Source: Jacaranda mimosifolia (Eukaryota > Streptophyta > Magnoliopsida > Lamiales > Bignoniaceae). From it: a DNA stretch of 64,000 nt. Positions 37,301 through 49,479 of the stretch are shown one piece after another. Numbering within the stretch: position 1 is the first letter of the stretch; every line of letters starts with the position of its first letter. Under the pieces are notes generated by a model. It made no database searches. It was not told where the DNA came from and saw only the letters and a list, made by a program, of their open reading frames with translations. The stretch is taken from the NCBI GenBank assembly GCA_018894105.1, contig CM032117.1:43882501-43946500 (forward strand), written 5' to 3'. The position numbers were made by a program, and so were the translations under genes.

Positions 37301-39060
37301 ATCGCTTTGTACTCTTTCTCATGGTAATATTATAACCCATAACTTTCTTCACAATTGTGCTGGATTTGCTGAATTTTTTCTTCTTTCCAGGGAGAAAGCT
37401 TTTATAATCGATACATTCCAGGGGCACTGGAATTGCTGAATGAAAAGGGATTAATTGAAGAAAGTGAAGGTGCTCGTGTAATCTTTATTGAAGGGAAAAA
37501 TATACCGCTTATTGTTGTAAAGAAGGATGGTGGTTACAACTATGCTTCAACTGATCTTGCTGCTTTATGGTATTTTCTAAAATTTCTGTTGTCCACTGAT
37601 GGATCATCTAAATTTTCTGTTATTTTTTCTGTAACTGATTTTATGTTGTATGATTGTCAAACCATTGTGCCTTGCTCTATGTTGGTTATCATTGTTCTGA
37701 AAATTTTTATTTGATCTATAAACCATAGCCAAATGTCAATAGGGCAGAGAATTTGATTATTAGTGATGATTGTGTATTCCCACCATTTAGATGCTGCCTG
37801 ATATGTAATTCTATAACTGATATGGCAACTTGCTGCATTTTGTGTTCAGCTTTGTTATATAGTGGGGAAACTAATAATTTTAGTCCAAACCATTTGTGCT
37901 ACATGTAGGTATCGGCTTAATGAGGAAAAAGCAGAATGGATAATATATGTTACTGATGTCGGGCAACGAGAGCATTTTGAAATGGTCTTTACTGTAAGTT
38001 CTTGTGTGCTACCTATATACAGGGTGGATTAAACCGTTTTTCCATTTTTTGTCATGTTCTAGGCTGCTAGGTTCTGAGGCTGTACTTTTTATCCTGCTTC
38101 CAGGCTGCTAAACGAGCTGGATGGCTGCCAGCTGAGGATAATAAGTACCCAAAAGCTAGCCATGTTGGATTTGGGCTTGTTTTAGGAGAAGATGGAAAGA
38201 GATTTCGAACTCGCAGTACTGAGACTGTCAAATTGGTTGATTTACTCGATGAAGCGAAAAGTCGATGCAGAGAAGCTCTAATTCAAAGAGGTAACTTGAT
38301 GATTACTTAATAATTCTGCAAGTTCAAGTTCCTAGTTGCTGTGAAGCATCACTAGTTTGTGTGAAATATTTCTCCAGTACAGAATCTTAACTTCACTACC
38401 ATATTTCTTTTTCAGTTAGCATGGATGTAAAATAGCTAATTTCAATGTTCTGAACATCAATATATTTAATTGCTTGGCTAGGTAAGGCTGAGGAATGGAC
38501 TGCAGAGGAGCTTGATAGAACTGCTGAGGCAGTAGGTTATGGGGCTGTCAAGTGAGTTCCTTTGTTTTACATGTCTTCGGATTAAAGAAGAATCATAAAT
38601 GCATTTAAGGAAACTGAATATTCACTTGTACAAAAATACCATTTTGTGCATCAGCAATTGTCATATCCTATGTTGTCGTGCATGGGGTACTCTTGTGGTC
38701 CGTGGCTATTGACAGAGTGAAATATATGACCATAAACTTGTATAAGGGATCTGGAACTGGGTTTCAGATTACCTTGGTTATGCTACAAAAGTTGATAAAG
38801 GCATCTGCTCATGGGTTTTTTTATTTTACAACTAGCAGGGCTTGTGTGCGTGTGTTTGTGCGTGTGCGTGTGTGTGGCTTTTTCATCTTTTATTCTGTTT
38901 AAGTTTTTTCTGACTGGATAACATGTAATTTCTCTCTCCTGATATAAAACAGGTATGCTGACTTGAAGAATAATAGAACAACCAATTACACATTCAATTT
39001 TGATCAGATGCTTAACGACAAGGTGATTATGGACTTTTATCATTATCAATTTTTATTCAA

Positions 39061-39112
<52 letters not shown>

Positions 39113-42100
39113 CCACGCACTCACCCACCCACACACATTAAATTCTTTCTACCTTTTTTTGTTGCCTTCTTCCTTAATATGCAAAAACTTGAGTACTTCG
39201 TCTTTGGTCAAGGTTGCTAGGCATTACTGTCAGCTTGTTCTTGACTTAATCAAGTTTGAATTCATTCTAGTTATCATCTTGATGGGTCACAGCCAATTAC
39301 ACATTCAATTTTGATCAATGCTTGATGACAAGGTGATTATGGACTTTTATCATTATCTATTGTATCATCATTCACTCTCTCTCTCTCTCTCTCTCTCACA
39401 AACACACACACATTAAATTCATTATGCCTTTTTATTTTGCCTTCTTCTCTAATATGCAAAAACTTGAGTACTTCGTCTCTGGTCATGGTTGCTAAACATT
39501 ATTTTCAGCTTGTTCTTGACTTAGTCAAGTTTGAACACGTTCTAGTTATCATTTTTGATGGGGTTAAAATTATACCTATTTCTTTGACATTGTTTTACCC
39601 TTGATCTGTTTCAATTCCACGCCAAGAATTGGTTGTGTGCCTCCCATCTGGTGGTGTATTATTTTCTGCCCATATTGGCAGCCATAATTCTATTTTCTAT
39701 AGTTTCTTTACTCTTTTTTACCTTCTTGGCTTTTGAGCAGGGAAATACTGCTGTGTATTTGCTATATGCGCATGCTAGAATTTGCTCAATCATCAGGAGA
39801 TCGGGTAAAGATATAGAAGAGTTGAAGAAGGTAGACTGTCGTTCTCTCTGAACTACTGATCTGTTGTAAATGAAATGCCATATGGTTTCTTCACTCCTTA
39901 TATTCTTTAGTTGATCTTTCTCAGTGGACTTTTTAATGATTGCATGCAACTACACCTTGAATGAGAAGAAAACAAATTGGAAGGGGTCATCCATTTTTTT
40001 ATTTTTTGAAAACTTATTATATCCTTGGCAATTTCTACGTTCATATGGATGTGATCCAAAGTTGGTGCAATATCCATTGCAAATTTTTTGGTTTATATCT
40101 TGGTCTTGACATACACGTAGTTTTATAGAAGAGCTTTGATTGGTTGGTGAATTAAAAACACTAACACAGTTGTTCAGTCTGAAATTTTTTAATAAGTGAT
40201 GTTTTAATTTGAATTGAGAGCTTCAGTTGAAAGTCAGTTTGAATATTGACTATATGTAATTGTCGTGCTGCATGAATTTGTTTGGTGTTCCTGATATTTA
40301 GGTCTAAGACTAAGCCTTAGTTCATAAGATAGCTGCTGTCTATCTCCATGATGGTTAATGTTGCATGTAGCTGTCATAGGAATATTGGAGTGGTAGCTTG
40401 AAGTCTTCGCTATGAGCCAGTGACAATTGAGGCAATATATTTGAACATAATCAAATTATAGATCTATTTAGTTTGCAATTTACATGAATTCATGTTTACA
40501 TGTGACAGATTGGAACCCTGGACTTATCTCACCCAGATGAACGGGTCTTAGGTCTTCATTTGCTCCATTTTCCTGAGGTATGAATTCATTTGACTTGTGT
40601 GACTATCCATGATGTCACTCCTGGAAAATGTTTCGGTTATTTATATTGTATGTTATGTTCTTTTTAATAATCATACACTTGTTCTTGACCTTTGCAGATT
40701 GTTGAAGAGGCATGCACCAACCTTTTACCAAATGTTCTTTGCGAATATCTGTACAATTTGTCTGAAGACTTCACAAAATTTTATACCAATTGTCAGGTAT
40801 GAGATTATGTTAAGCATGCACATAAGAAAGGAAGAAAACAAATCAAAGGAATTTTGCTTTTCTGGAATAAATGTATATATTGAGTTGCTTTAGAAGGGTG
40901 GATGTAAGAGTTGATTGCCTGCTTGCTGAGATGCCTAATAACAACTTACCCTGTTGCTGTACTTTAGGCTGTCTACCTGCATAAAGAAATGAAATAGTTT
41001 AAATAGGGATGCTCAATCAGTACTAGTTACATAGAAACATAGATAGCTCCAGTTAACAAAGTTCCTATGCCTTCTCTCCTTTTCCTTTTGAAACTTATAT
41101 ACAAGGAGGTCATGTTAGCTTGAAATTCTTGTTTTCACCTTACCATACGAGAACCTAAACAAAAGTTACGAGCACCTTTGCATTTGTTTTATCAATCAGC
41201 AGGAAAGTGCTGAAGCCACCTTTGAGTAAGTTCACAGGTTTTGAAGCCTCTCAACTTTTATGATGGCACCAGATCCAGTGGGTAGGACTCTAATAAGAAT
41301 TTTAAGATATCATCAGGCATCAGCCATACTAGAGGAAACCAATTAGGATAATAAGGCCACAGCATCTTTGATACCCAAACCATTTGTGTTGAAAGAAGCG
41401 AATGCAGTGAGGTTTTATATATGTACTTTTTTCTGTATGACTTTAGAATTAAGGGTAAAAAGGTTGCTCATTTGTGGGCATCTGTACCAAACATCAGTAT
41501 GAATTTCCCATGAAAGATAGAAAATTCTGCCTCTTTATTTTCAAAGTAGAGAAAGCAAATAGGTTCATCAACCGGGGCCATAAGAAGAAGGTTATCTTCC
41601 ATAAAAAATCCTAACTTTACTGTTGATGCATCTTGAAACAATGAGACTGATCAAATTATCTAAAAGCCTCAAAGTGCTACCTCTTTGCCTCTGTTGACTA
41701 TTTTTGTCATTTTTCTTTATCACTTGTAAGTTTTCCATTGCTATACTGGTTTGCTAGTTTACTGGATGTTATTTTACTCTATACTGGTCTTGTAGTGTCT
41801 CCTACAATTTGGCAAATTTCTTAAGATTATTATGCATTCTATCATGTGGTTTGGTCACTTCTGTGGTTCATTTAAGTTCTCCTCCTGCACCTGGATCATT
41901 AACTTTCTTAGTATTGCAAGCATTCATACACTTGTTAGTTTAGGACTAAATGCAAGAACCTGGAAAGGGTATGCTGCATTGCTTGTTTATGAAGGTACCT
42001 ATTATGATGAGAACGAGATGGGAAAATGCTTGCCTTGTGTTGGCAAATTATTTTACCTCATTTTGTTTTAATCCACCTATATAGCTTTCATTCCATCTGT

Positions 42101-42422
42101 TATTGCCTATGTCTGAGCTTTGATGAGAACAAGATGGGAGATTAGCTCCCAATGTGTCTTAAGCAATTCTTATTTTTCATCCATCCATAAGTTACAACTT
42201 CATGGCAGATTCTCAAGGCAGACTTTCGTTCCCTCTAGCTGAAATTGATTGACTGACCCATATTATGGCTCTAGTACAGTTTGCTCAAGACTGATGTTGA
42301 AATATTTGCAGGTTGTCAGTTCCGCTGAGGAGACGAGTAGACTCTTATTGTGCGAAGCAACGGCTATTGTCATGAGAAAATGCTTCTATTTGCTAGGGAT
42401 AACCCCTGTATACAAAATTTGA
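28381..42422 (+). CDS. Arginyl-tRNA synthetase (class I), one-base deletion in the fifth exon
   Basis: Charges tRNA-Arg with arginine. Coding exons: 28653-28661, 28848-28987, 29138-29213, 29326-29426, 29522-29737, 31486-31566, 32172-32255, 32448-32552, 37391-37569, 37909-37993, 38104-38290, 38482-38551, 38953-39022, 39741-39830, 40509-40577, 40698-40796, 42312-42422; all introns are GT-AG. Landmarks: [12 protein letters not shown] carries the class I HIGH motif (HVGH at 29627-29638), [15 protein letters not shown] follows, [33 protein letters not shown] replaces KMSKS, and the C terminus ends ITPVYKI, as in plant cytosolic ArgRS of about 590 residues. From the ATG at 28653 the exons total 1772 nt, one short of 591 codons. 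The loss lies near 29366 (ESA.. where [10 protein letters not shown] is expected). An upstream start at 28381 would join in frame through an exon at 28591 and add a Ser/Arg-rich leader. Intron 32553-37390 is 4.8 kb. Confidence 0.92.
29367..29367 (+). other. Single-base deletion site in ArgRS exon
   Basis: The exon 29326-29426 is 101 nt, but both of its borders are phase 0, so 102 nt are expected. Inserting one T after GAGTC restores SCTIAGPGF. As written, the frame hits TAG within five codons. Confidence 0.75.
32553..37390. other. 4.8-kb intron of the ArgRS gene
   Basis: AT-rich, with no repeated element end that I can define. It contains a candidate antisense small gene at 36355-36756. The rest shows no coding signal. 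Confidence 0.6.
36355..36756 (-). CDS. Candidate hydrophobic small protein in ArgRS intron (uncertain)
   Basis: On the minus strand an ATG at 36754-36756 starts MNFTGP, with a good donor (G|GTATGT at 36738). A good acceptor (CACGCAG| at 36645) rejoins the frame exactly to give 102 residues ending CVVFSRF before TGA at 36355. The product would have about three hydrophobic segments ([54 protein letters not shown]), so a membrane protein or a captured gene piece is possible. I recognise no family. Codon use is AT-rich like its surroundings, so a chance frame cannot be excluded. Confidence 0.22.
38843..38880. repeat. (GT)n-type microsatellite in intron
   Basis: TGTGCGTGTG-type run in an ArgRS intron. 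Confidence 0.8.
38982..39555. repeat. Tandem duplication of partial ArgRS exon plus intron
   Basis: The segment beginning CCAATTACACATTCAATTTT inside exon 38953-39022 (at 38982) recurs at 39293, 311 bp away. Similarity continues through the splice donor, a (CT)n(CA)n microsatellite and about 200 bp of intron. The second copy has lost a base within the exon part (GATCAATG for GATCAGATG), so its exon copy is dead. Confidence 0.88.
39067..39136. repeat. (CT)n(CA)n microsatellite
   Basis: A CT run then a CA run in the intron after exon 38953-39022. A shorter sister copy is at 39374-39411. Confidence 0.9.
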
Positions 42423-43261
42423 GCCACCAACACTATCATTACAAGCTCTTAACATTTCAAAATTTTGACTGCAGATTGCACCCTCCCAATTCTTACAACA
42501 AGTAAATAGCCCTTAGCCAGAATGGTGCTGACATAAGGGCTGATAGAAATTGTTAAATGTGCCTGTTGGCTGGTATTTAGTTCTAGTTGTTTACTAGTAG
42601 CACCGCAAGTATTTTTGTTATCAACTATATACCGAAATTATAGTGCTTCCATTAGTGGCTCTATCTAATTCCAGATGTTAAGTAATACTTGCCTAATTTT
42701 GAAATTCTATTTGATCGGCACAATTTAAAATTTTGAGAAGTTTTGGGGAAAGAAAATGTGTCATAAATTGGAATTGATGGGATGTATATCGTTGTTAAAT
42801 TTGTGAAGTTATAAAATATATAGGTTGATTGCAAGGAGCAAGAATGCCTTTGGTAAAGCCTGTGATCTCCTGACATATAAAGCAGTTTCTCTCTCCTCCT
42901 CCCCATTTCTTTTTGTACTTGTACATGCCTGTTGCAAAGCCTTATTTCCTTCAATCCAGAAGAAGAACTCTTTTTCTTCTAATTATGATGGTTATAAGAT
43001 ATCAATATTTTATTATCAACCAATAATAGAGAACAAAACTAGCAAAGCCCAATCGAATTGTTAGCCACCTTAAGAAGGGAAAAAAAAAGGGGCTATTGAA
43101 GGATTTTATCCTAGGTATCGATCACCGTGGGACCTTTAGTATTTACCTATAGAATCTTTAGGTTGAAAATAATCTTCTGGGAGGTCTCTTTGTAATGGTA
43201 GGCTTGGGACCAAATTTTCGCTGATTCAAATTCCCCCCAGGCCACTGGCTCTTGCATAATT
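42423..43261. other. Intergenic gap between convergent genes
   Basis: Holds the 3' ends of the ArgRS and OXS3-like transcripts. No separate gene is seen. Confidence 0.5.
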
Positions 43262-43698
43262 TCATTCTTCTACTATAAGAAGCCCCTTTCTTTGCAAGAT
43301 ACTCGCTGCATTTGCCAAAGATGCAAAAGTTTGTGATTTGCCATTATAAAACTTGGACAGACCCCTTCTGACATCACCAATTATAACCTCACATTAACAC
43401 ACACACACAATTTGAAATAGAATGAAAATACTTAGTTGATGGGGAGTTGGGCCATGAGCTCAGCCAATTCATAGAGAGGCCCACTTGAGGGGGAAGAATT
43501 TGATGAAGTTGAAGAAGAAGCATAGGATGCATCTTCATCATCATCTTCCAACTCTGATGATGATGATGAAAATGAATCATTAATGGGGGATGATCTCATT
43601 GATTCACAATATTCATCTTTCTTGATGGTTGACCAGTATACATTCCTATACTCCTTGAAGCCCATTTCCTGAAGATATTTTTGCTTCTCGTCACCCAT
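43262..43698 (-). CDS. OXIDATIVE STRESS 3-like protein, splice donor lost
   Basis: Nuclear OXS3 family proteins are linked to heavy-metal and oxidative stress tolerance. Exon 1 (43436-43698, start MGDEKQ) has an aromatic MGFKEYRNVYWS segment (about residues 12-23), a Ser-rich and acidic stretch (SELEDDDEDASYASS) and the family block GPLYELAELMAQLPI. Exon 2 (43262-43367) follows a normal acceptor (TGTCAG) and reads KRGLSKFYNGKSQTFASL, the rest of the family signature, ending at TGA 43262-43264. Joined lengths (263 + 106) give 123 codons in frame. However, the expected donor after ATCAA reads CTAAGTATT instead of GTAAGTATT, so unspliced translation stops at once (LPIN, TAA at 43432-43434) and the RGLSKFY motif is lost. 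Several upstream in-frame Met codons exist (to 43836), but 43698 best fits the family. Confidence 0.75.
43435..43435 (-). other. OXS3-like donor site changed GT to CT
   Basis: The first intron base on the minus strand is C. All six following bases match the strong donor consensus (TAAGTATT after it). The predicted intron is 68 bp. Confidence 0.65.
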
Positions 43699-44099
43699 AA
43701 TTATTTGATCATTCAAATATATATGTCCCAAAACGGCTCGTTGGGGGCGCATATGTATACATATTTGTTTGTTCAATTTATACAACTGAAATATATATGT
43801 AATATGTGGTTGTTCTAGAAGGTTGGTCATTTTCAAAATGGTTTCTTTATCTTCGTTTTTGATTTCCCATTAAGTGGTACAATGAAAAGAGGAAAAGGTC
43901 CACGTTTTGGAGACATCCAAATCTGAGTCAACACCCTCTGCAAGTTGGAGAGACTTATATTTAAGGTCACAAGCTTTGTATTTCTGTCCCCCACATAGTT
44001 ATGACACCACTAACTTTGATCCAGTCAATTAACCCATGCTCCATGCCAACGACCCCTCTCAACATTTTCCATCCTTATTTTGTAATCTTACTGATATGG

Positions 44100-44883
44100 G
44101 ATAGCTCAACAGGTCCAGCCCAACAATAATACTCGATCAGGCCAAAGGCGGCCCAGTTACCCAGGGAGGCCAACCTATTTTGGGCTGACCGCATCATCAA
44201 CTGGATGTCAAGCATATTGGCTATTTCTAGTCGTCAACTGGGTTGTGGTCAACCACCGCCAAAGATATTGCGTTTAGCGATCAATCGAGAAGACTCGCAC
44301 CCGATAGAGTTACACTATGTCAACTAGAGTCTTCTAAAGTTATTTATCTCTACCTTATATGTCGATATTAGGCGACAATCTCTCAGTCGCATTGAATGCT
44401 CTGCCAGGCAGCGTGCCTCCGCATTAATGACGCATGCCACTACCTGTACTGCCTATTCAGCCACGCTAGGTTAGGCGCACCTCTAATGTACCATCTTGTC
44501 CTAAGCAGCGCCACCTAAAATAGTACACAAGCTGGAGAAGACTTAAAGAACTTTAAGTAAGGACAAAACCCTTCCTACTTAATAAGGGTACCATAGACAT
44601 GTCAACCATAATGAGAAGGCTATAAATACCCCATTGCCAGCCTTCAACAAGGTATGTCATTTATCATTCCAGAGCTCTCACTTTGCTGCTCCATTTGATA
44701 GTCAATATAATGACTTGAGCGTCGGAGTGCTTTAGTCGATGTGTCTTCGGCTAGCCTGACGTTTGCTGTTGATCGCATGACTCGACCCCAATACATTGCA
44801 AAGTGCTTCTCTCGAACTACCACCTGGTCTATCATATTAGATTTCAGCCCAATACACTCATCAAATGATTCTTACCCTCATCA
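44100..44883 (+). mobile_element. Solo LTR of a Ty3/gypsy element
   Basis: Starts TGATATGGGATAG and ends CTCATCA, flanked by CTTAC at 44095-44099 and 44884-44888 (5-bp duplication). A promoter TATA box (CTATAAATACCCC, about 44621) and the downstream TGACTTGAGCGTCGGAGTGC string (from about 44711) are typical of plant Ty3/gypsy LTRs. No internal domains, primer-binding site or second LTR are next to it, so it is the product of LTR-LTR recombination. Confidence 0.85.
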
Positions 44884-44888
44884 CTTAC

Positions 44889-46268
44889 GTACATCACGTT
44901 TTTCTTTCTTTCTTTCTTCTTCTTCTTCTTCATTATTTTGTTTTCCCTCTTTTTCTTTTAGAAAGAGCACGCATATTTACTTCTATTTTAGTAAGCATTT
45001 TTTTGTGTTTGTATAAATTACTCACTATTTGGCTTCGCCACTTGTATTATATAGCATGGATACATAAGGTGCAACATTCCTAATTAATTAAAGATAATTG
45101 AACTAATTATATGGTGATGGCGGGTCATCTTTTTATGAGTCTTTTCATGAGATTCATAAAGAAACTTAACTTACGTTTATCTTTGACTTTCTTTGTTGGA
45201 CCTAATTTACTGCCTAATTAAACCAACAACCGTACTCGTATTGATTTATGCACTATAAATTAAAGTTTCTTCTCGTATTATTGAATCTTTAATTTTGTTT
45301 TATTAATTCAACGGTCTTGGTTAAAGTTCTACCATTAACATGAATATCACGTGTTATACGTTAATATGTGTTATTGTGTTAACAATCCACCATCTATGAA
45401 TATTACACACACATACACTAGTCATTTCATTTACCAAGAAAAGTTGTCTTGTTCTAAATTGTGAAATTAAATGCTTGAAGAAATTCAGAATAAAACATAA
45501 TATATTTTGTTTGAAAGCGAACAAACAACTCATTATAGCCTGAAATCACCAAAAGTCATTACGATCGCTAGGAGGGCCCAATGAAAATCCTCCAATGTTC
45601 AAGTCAAATTGTGAGGTCGATAATTAGTAGTAAAGCTAGGTATTTAAAAGTGGAAAGTTAAGTGGACCATACCTACTAATTGTGAAATAGAGTGCTATTT
45701 ATGGTAATACTTGATTGCCAACTGGTGGTATCTTGGTTGTCCTTGCAATAATCATCCAATGGCTCTTCTATCTTTTGGTCGGATTCGGATGTTCGGTTCG
45801 AACGTGACATGGATAAGGCAGACACTGACTCTTCTCTTTATGGACCTGTCTTACTAATGTTGCGCATTGGAACTTCAAACTGGGTTTCCCCAATCATATA
45901 TATTATCTGAGACAACAATATTTTACATAGCAGGGGAAGTCAAATGCTTGATATCTTGATGGGAAATATATACATAATACCTATGATTATATAATCATAG
46001 CAAATGTTGACAAGGGGAAATACTCTTAATGATTATACAAACGTAAGAAATTATATATTAAAAATGTAATAACTACTCATGAATAAATTATTAGAATAGT
46101 GAGTTTTTTTAGTATTATTACTTATTTGTAAGTGATACCGTGATAAACATTAAGTAAAATTGTTGTGTTCTTGGTGAGAATGAATTGAGATTGAGTAACA
46201 AAGACTAATTAGATCAAACTTTGCTTTATTAAACAAGTGCTACAAAAGAAACTTGCAATTATTTTCAA
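44889..46268. other. Intergenic region, nothing recognised
   Basis: Starts with T-rich sequence including (TTC)n-type runs near 44900-44935. The rest is AT-rich without gene or transposon signals that I can support. Confidence 0.45.
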
Positions 46269-47513
46269 GGTTAATTATCTAAACGTAACTATGAGGTTCG
46301 GGATATTTATAAAAAATCTCAAAAACTCATGAAATTATAGATACCCTATGACCCTAACAACCTGCTGTTAAGATGGATGCAATATGTAAAAAGTTCAAAA
46401 TAAACCTCACAAAAAAAAAAGTAAAGAAAAAAAAAGGTTAAAAAAGAAAACAAAATGACCAAGAGCCAATATTTAATTTCCAAAAATTTTTAAAAAAAAG
46501 GAAAAAAAAAATGACTGAAAAGCCCTAGTTAATTATAAAAAAGCCTCCCATCTTGGCGCCTAAATCTTGTCTCTCTCATCATGTCTTTTCTAAAACACCA
46601 AGCAAAAGCCAGGAAATTACCTCTCATCTTCAATAGACCATTTTCCATCATTTTTGAAGCTTTGATAAAACACCCACTATGTGATTCCAATTTTGAATGC
46701 AGCAGAGAGCTGAAGACAACGTCTTTGTTTGAGAGCTTCATTCATTTTGCGTAAAGATCTCATGTTTCCAAAAATAGGATTTTCAAGTTTGGGAAAGGTA
46801 AGATTTTTACTTCCACAATGAGTTATGACATTATTATATTCTGATATATCTCTTGATAATTTTTCAAAAGCTGCAATTTTTTTGGTGTGTTGAGGTTTTT
46901 TATTTTAATTGTAAATGAAGCCATATTTTGTAGGTTTATTAGACTTTGATTGCATACGTTTTGAGTGATTTAAGTTTTTTCGTGAATAATTTATAAACTA
47001 TTCTAGTATTGATGTTTTCCTACCTGTGTCAGTATGTTGGAGTACACTATAGATTATGCAAAAGTAAAGTTGGTATTTTGTTACATTTGAGAAAATAGGA
47101 GGGAAATGTAATGTTTTGCTTATGTTATGCATGTTGTTTCTTATTTTAATATTTGGTTTTTTGTTAGGGATATATTATCAATTGGCATGGCCTTATTGTG
47201 CATTACGATTCAATTTATAGGATTGAAAATATTGATCCTAAGATATATACTTTTTAGAAATCTAGTGAATAATGTAGATTTTATGTTAAAGAATGTATCA
47301 ACCTCTCCAAGTTTGGTTGTTACTTTTAGTTATGATTTGGTCCGTTTAGGTTTGAAAGAGAGGAAGAGTATTTTCAATTGATTAGTCTTCACAAATGTTT
47401 TAGTTCAAAAATTAAGATGTTTGACAAATAGATTTATTTTTGCAAACAACTGAGGCACCTCCTCTAGCTGCTCATTAATCATTTTACAAATTACTTGAGA
47501 TTTCAATATAGAT

Positions 47514-49400
47514 GGAAAAAGATTTTGAGCAAACTTTGAATAGTGAGGAAAATGATAGCACTAGTAGTGAGTAGGTTGGGGGACAAAGGTATGAGAGGGA
47601 TTCTATCAATGAGGGATTTGATGAGGCTACCGAAGAGTCTATTGAAGCTAAGAGGCCTGATGTTGATGCTGTTGAGATTTCTTTTTGCATTATATTCTAT
47701 TTTATAATGTTAGATGTTTAGTTGTGCATAGCTTCTAAAATGTTTCTTGTTTTCTTTTTCCTATATTTTTTATGTTTTAGGTTGTTGGTGATGGTTTTGG
47801 AAGACTTGATAATATCAATGAAGGTGTAAATGAATTTGAAAGGGAGTGCTGAAGTTGGAAAACAGGCTGCTCATGTTGCTGAGATTGCCATGATAAGTTT
47901 TTGCATTTGTTTCAGCATTCTGTTATATTTTGGACATCTTTTGGAGATGTCGAGACGTATGTAATGCTTCCGAAACATGAGGGAGGCCGTATACAATGTT
48001 GTGTAATGCTTTTATAACATTAAGAGATAGTGGTAATGTTAAAATGTTTATTTCAGTATAGCTTTTGAAATGTTTCTTTTTTTCCTATACTTTGCTATAT
48101 TTTAGGTTGTTGATGAGAGTTTAGAAGGGTTTGTTAATGTTCATCAGTGTGGAAATAAAGCTAAGAGGGCATTTGTTGAAGTTCGGAAGGAGATTGGTGA
48201 TGTTGTTGCTGCTACTAAGACTGTTGTTGAGTTTATGAATGAGATTACTGATGAGGGTTTAAATTTAGGAGGGGCTGCTAATGTTAAAAAAGAGGCTAGT
48301 GAGGTTGCTGAGACTGCAAGCATAAGTTTTCTACATTTCTTTTTGTATTATGTTGTATTTTATATTATGTTTAGGGAATGTTGGGGGGTATGTGTACTGC
48401 TCTTGAAACATGAGCATGGTTTGTTTATTGTTTTCTAAACATAAGGGGTTTATGTAATGTTGTGTAATGCTTTTATAACATTAGGGAGTAATTACAATGT
48501 TAAATATTAATGTCTATATAGCTTCTGAGATACTTCTATTCTTTTTCCTGTATTTTGTTATATTTTATGTTATTGATAAGGGTTTAGAAAAGTCTGCTAA
48601 TATTCATGAAGGTACAAATGAAGCTGAGATGGAGTTTGTTGAAGCTAGAAGGGAGGCTGGTGGTGTTGATGAGGATGTCATGGTAAGTTTTCTACATGTC
48701 TTTTTGCATTATGTTGTATTTCGGATATGTGTAAGTAATGTTATGTGGTCTGTGCAATACTTTAGGAATATGAGGAGGATTGTTGTAATGTTAAATGTTT
48801 ATTTCTACATAGCTTCTAAATTGTTTATTGCTTTTTCCTATATGTTTTATGTTGCTGAAGAGTTTATGAATAAGATTGCTGGTAAGGGTTTAGGTTTAGG
48901 AAGGGTTGCAAATATAGGGATGAAGAATGTTGATGATGTTGAGACTACTACAATAAGTTTTCTGCATTTGTTTCTGCATTATTTTTTTTTTTGAATATTT
49001 TATAAAATGTTTGTGGTCATGTGTAATGTTGTTGAAAAATGAAGGAGGTGTACATATAATGTTCCTAAAACCCAAGGGGGTAGCTATATTACTTTTGAAG
49101 TATGAGGGATAGTTGTAATATTAGATGTTTAATTTCTGCATAACTTTTGAATTGTTTCTTACTTTTTTCTTATATATTTTAAGTTGTTGATGAGTTTATG
49201 ATTGAGGCTATTGATATTTTTGGTGAGGATTTAGAAAGTGATGATAGTGATAAGGGTGATGATGTGGGGAGTAATGAATCTGAAGATGGTAGTAGTGAAT
49301 TTGAGTCAAGTGAATCTGATGCTAATGGGGGCCCTTTACTTCAAACTGATGATCATTCAGACTACCAGTCTAATGATCATTGTGAGCTTGAAAACTCATA
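47514..49400 (+). repeat. Five-fold tandem exon-intron unit in MULE spacer region
   Basis: A unit made of an intron end (CTTTTTCCTATATTTT...TTTTAG), an exon start GTTGTTGATGAG, an acidic exon (ANVxEGxNEAE, EARREAGGVDED) and a donor region (ATAAGTTTTCTACAT, then GCATTATGTTGTATTT) recurs with starts near 47752, 48075, 48536, 48826 and 49159. Copies are 290-460 bp apart. The final copy leads into a long acidic segment (DLESDDSDKGDDVGSNESED). This resembles the acidic spacer between the PB1-like and DNA-binding parts of MURA proteins, multiplied together with its introns. Confidence 0.75.
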
Positions 49401-49479
49401 AGATGATAAGCTTCCCGATGACCCAATAGGACTTACTACCCTAGACAATAGACATAGATGAATTCATCGTTCCTGATGA

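Noticed and set aside
46529..46741. Minus-strand frame of 70 codons near the second MULE
   Set aside because: No family similarity seen and it lies in the leader of the MULE; probably chance.
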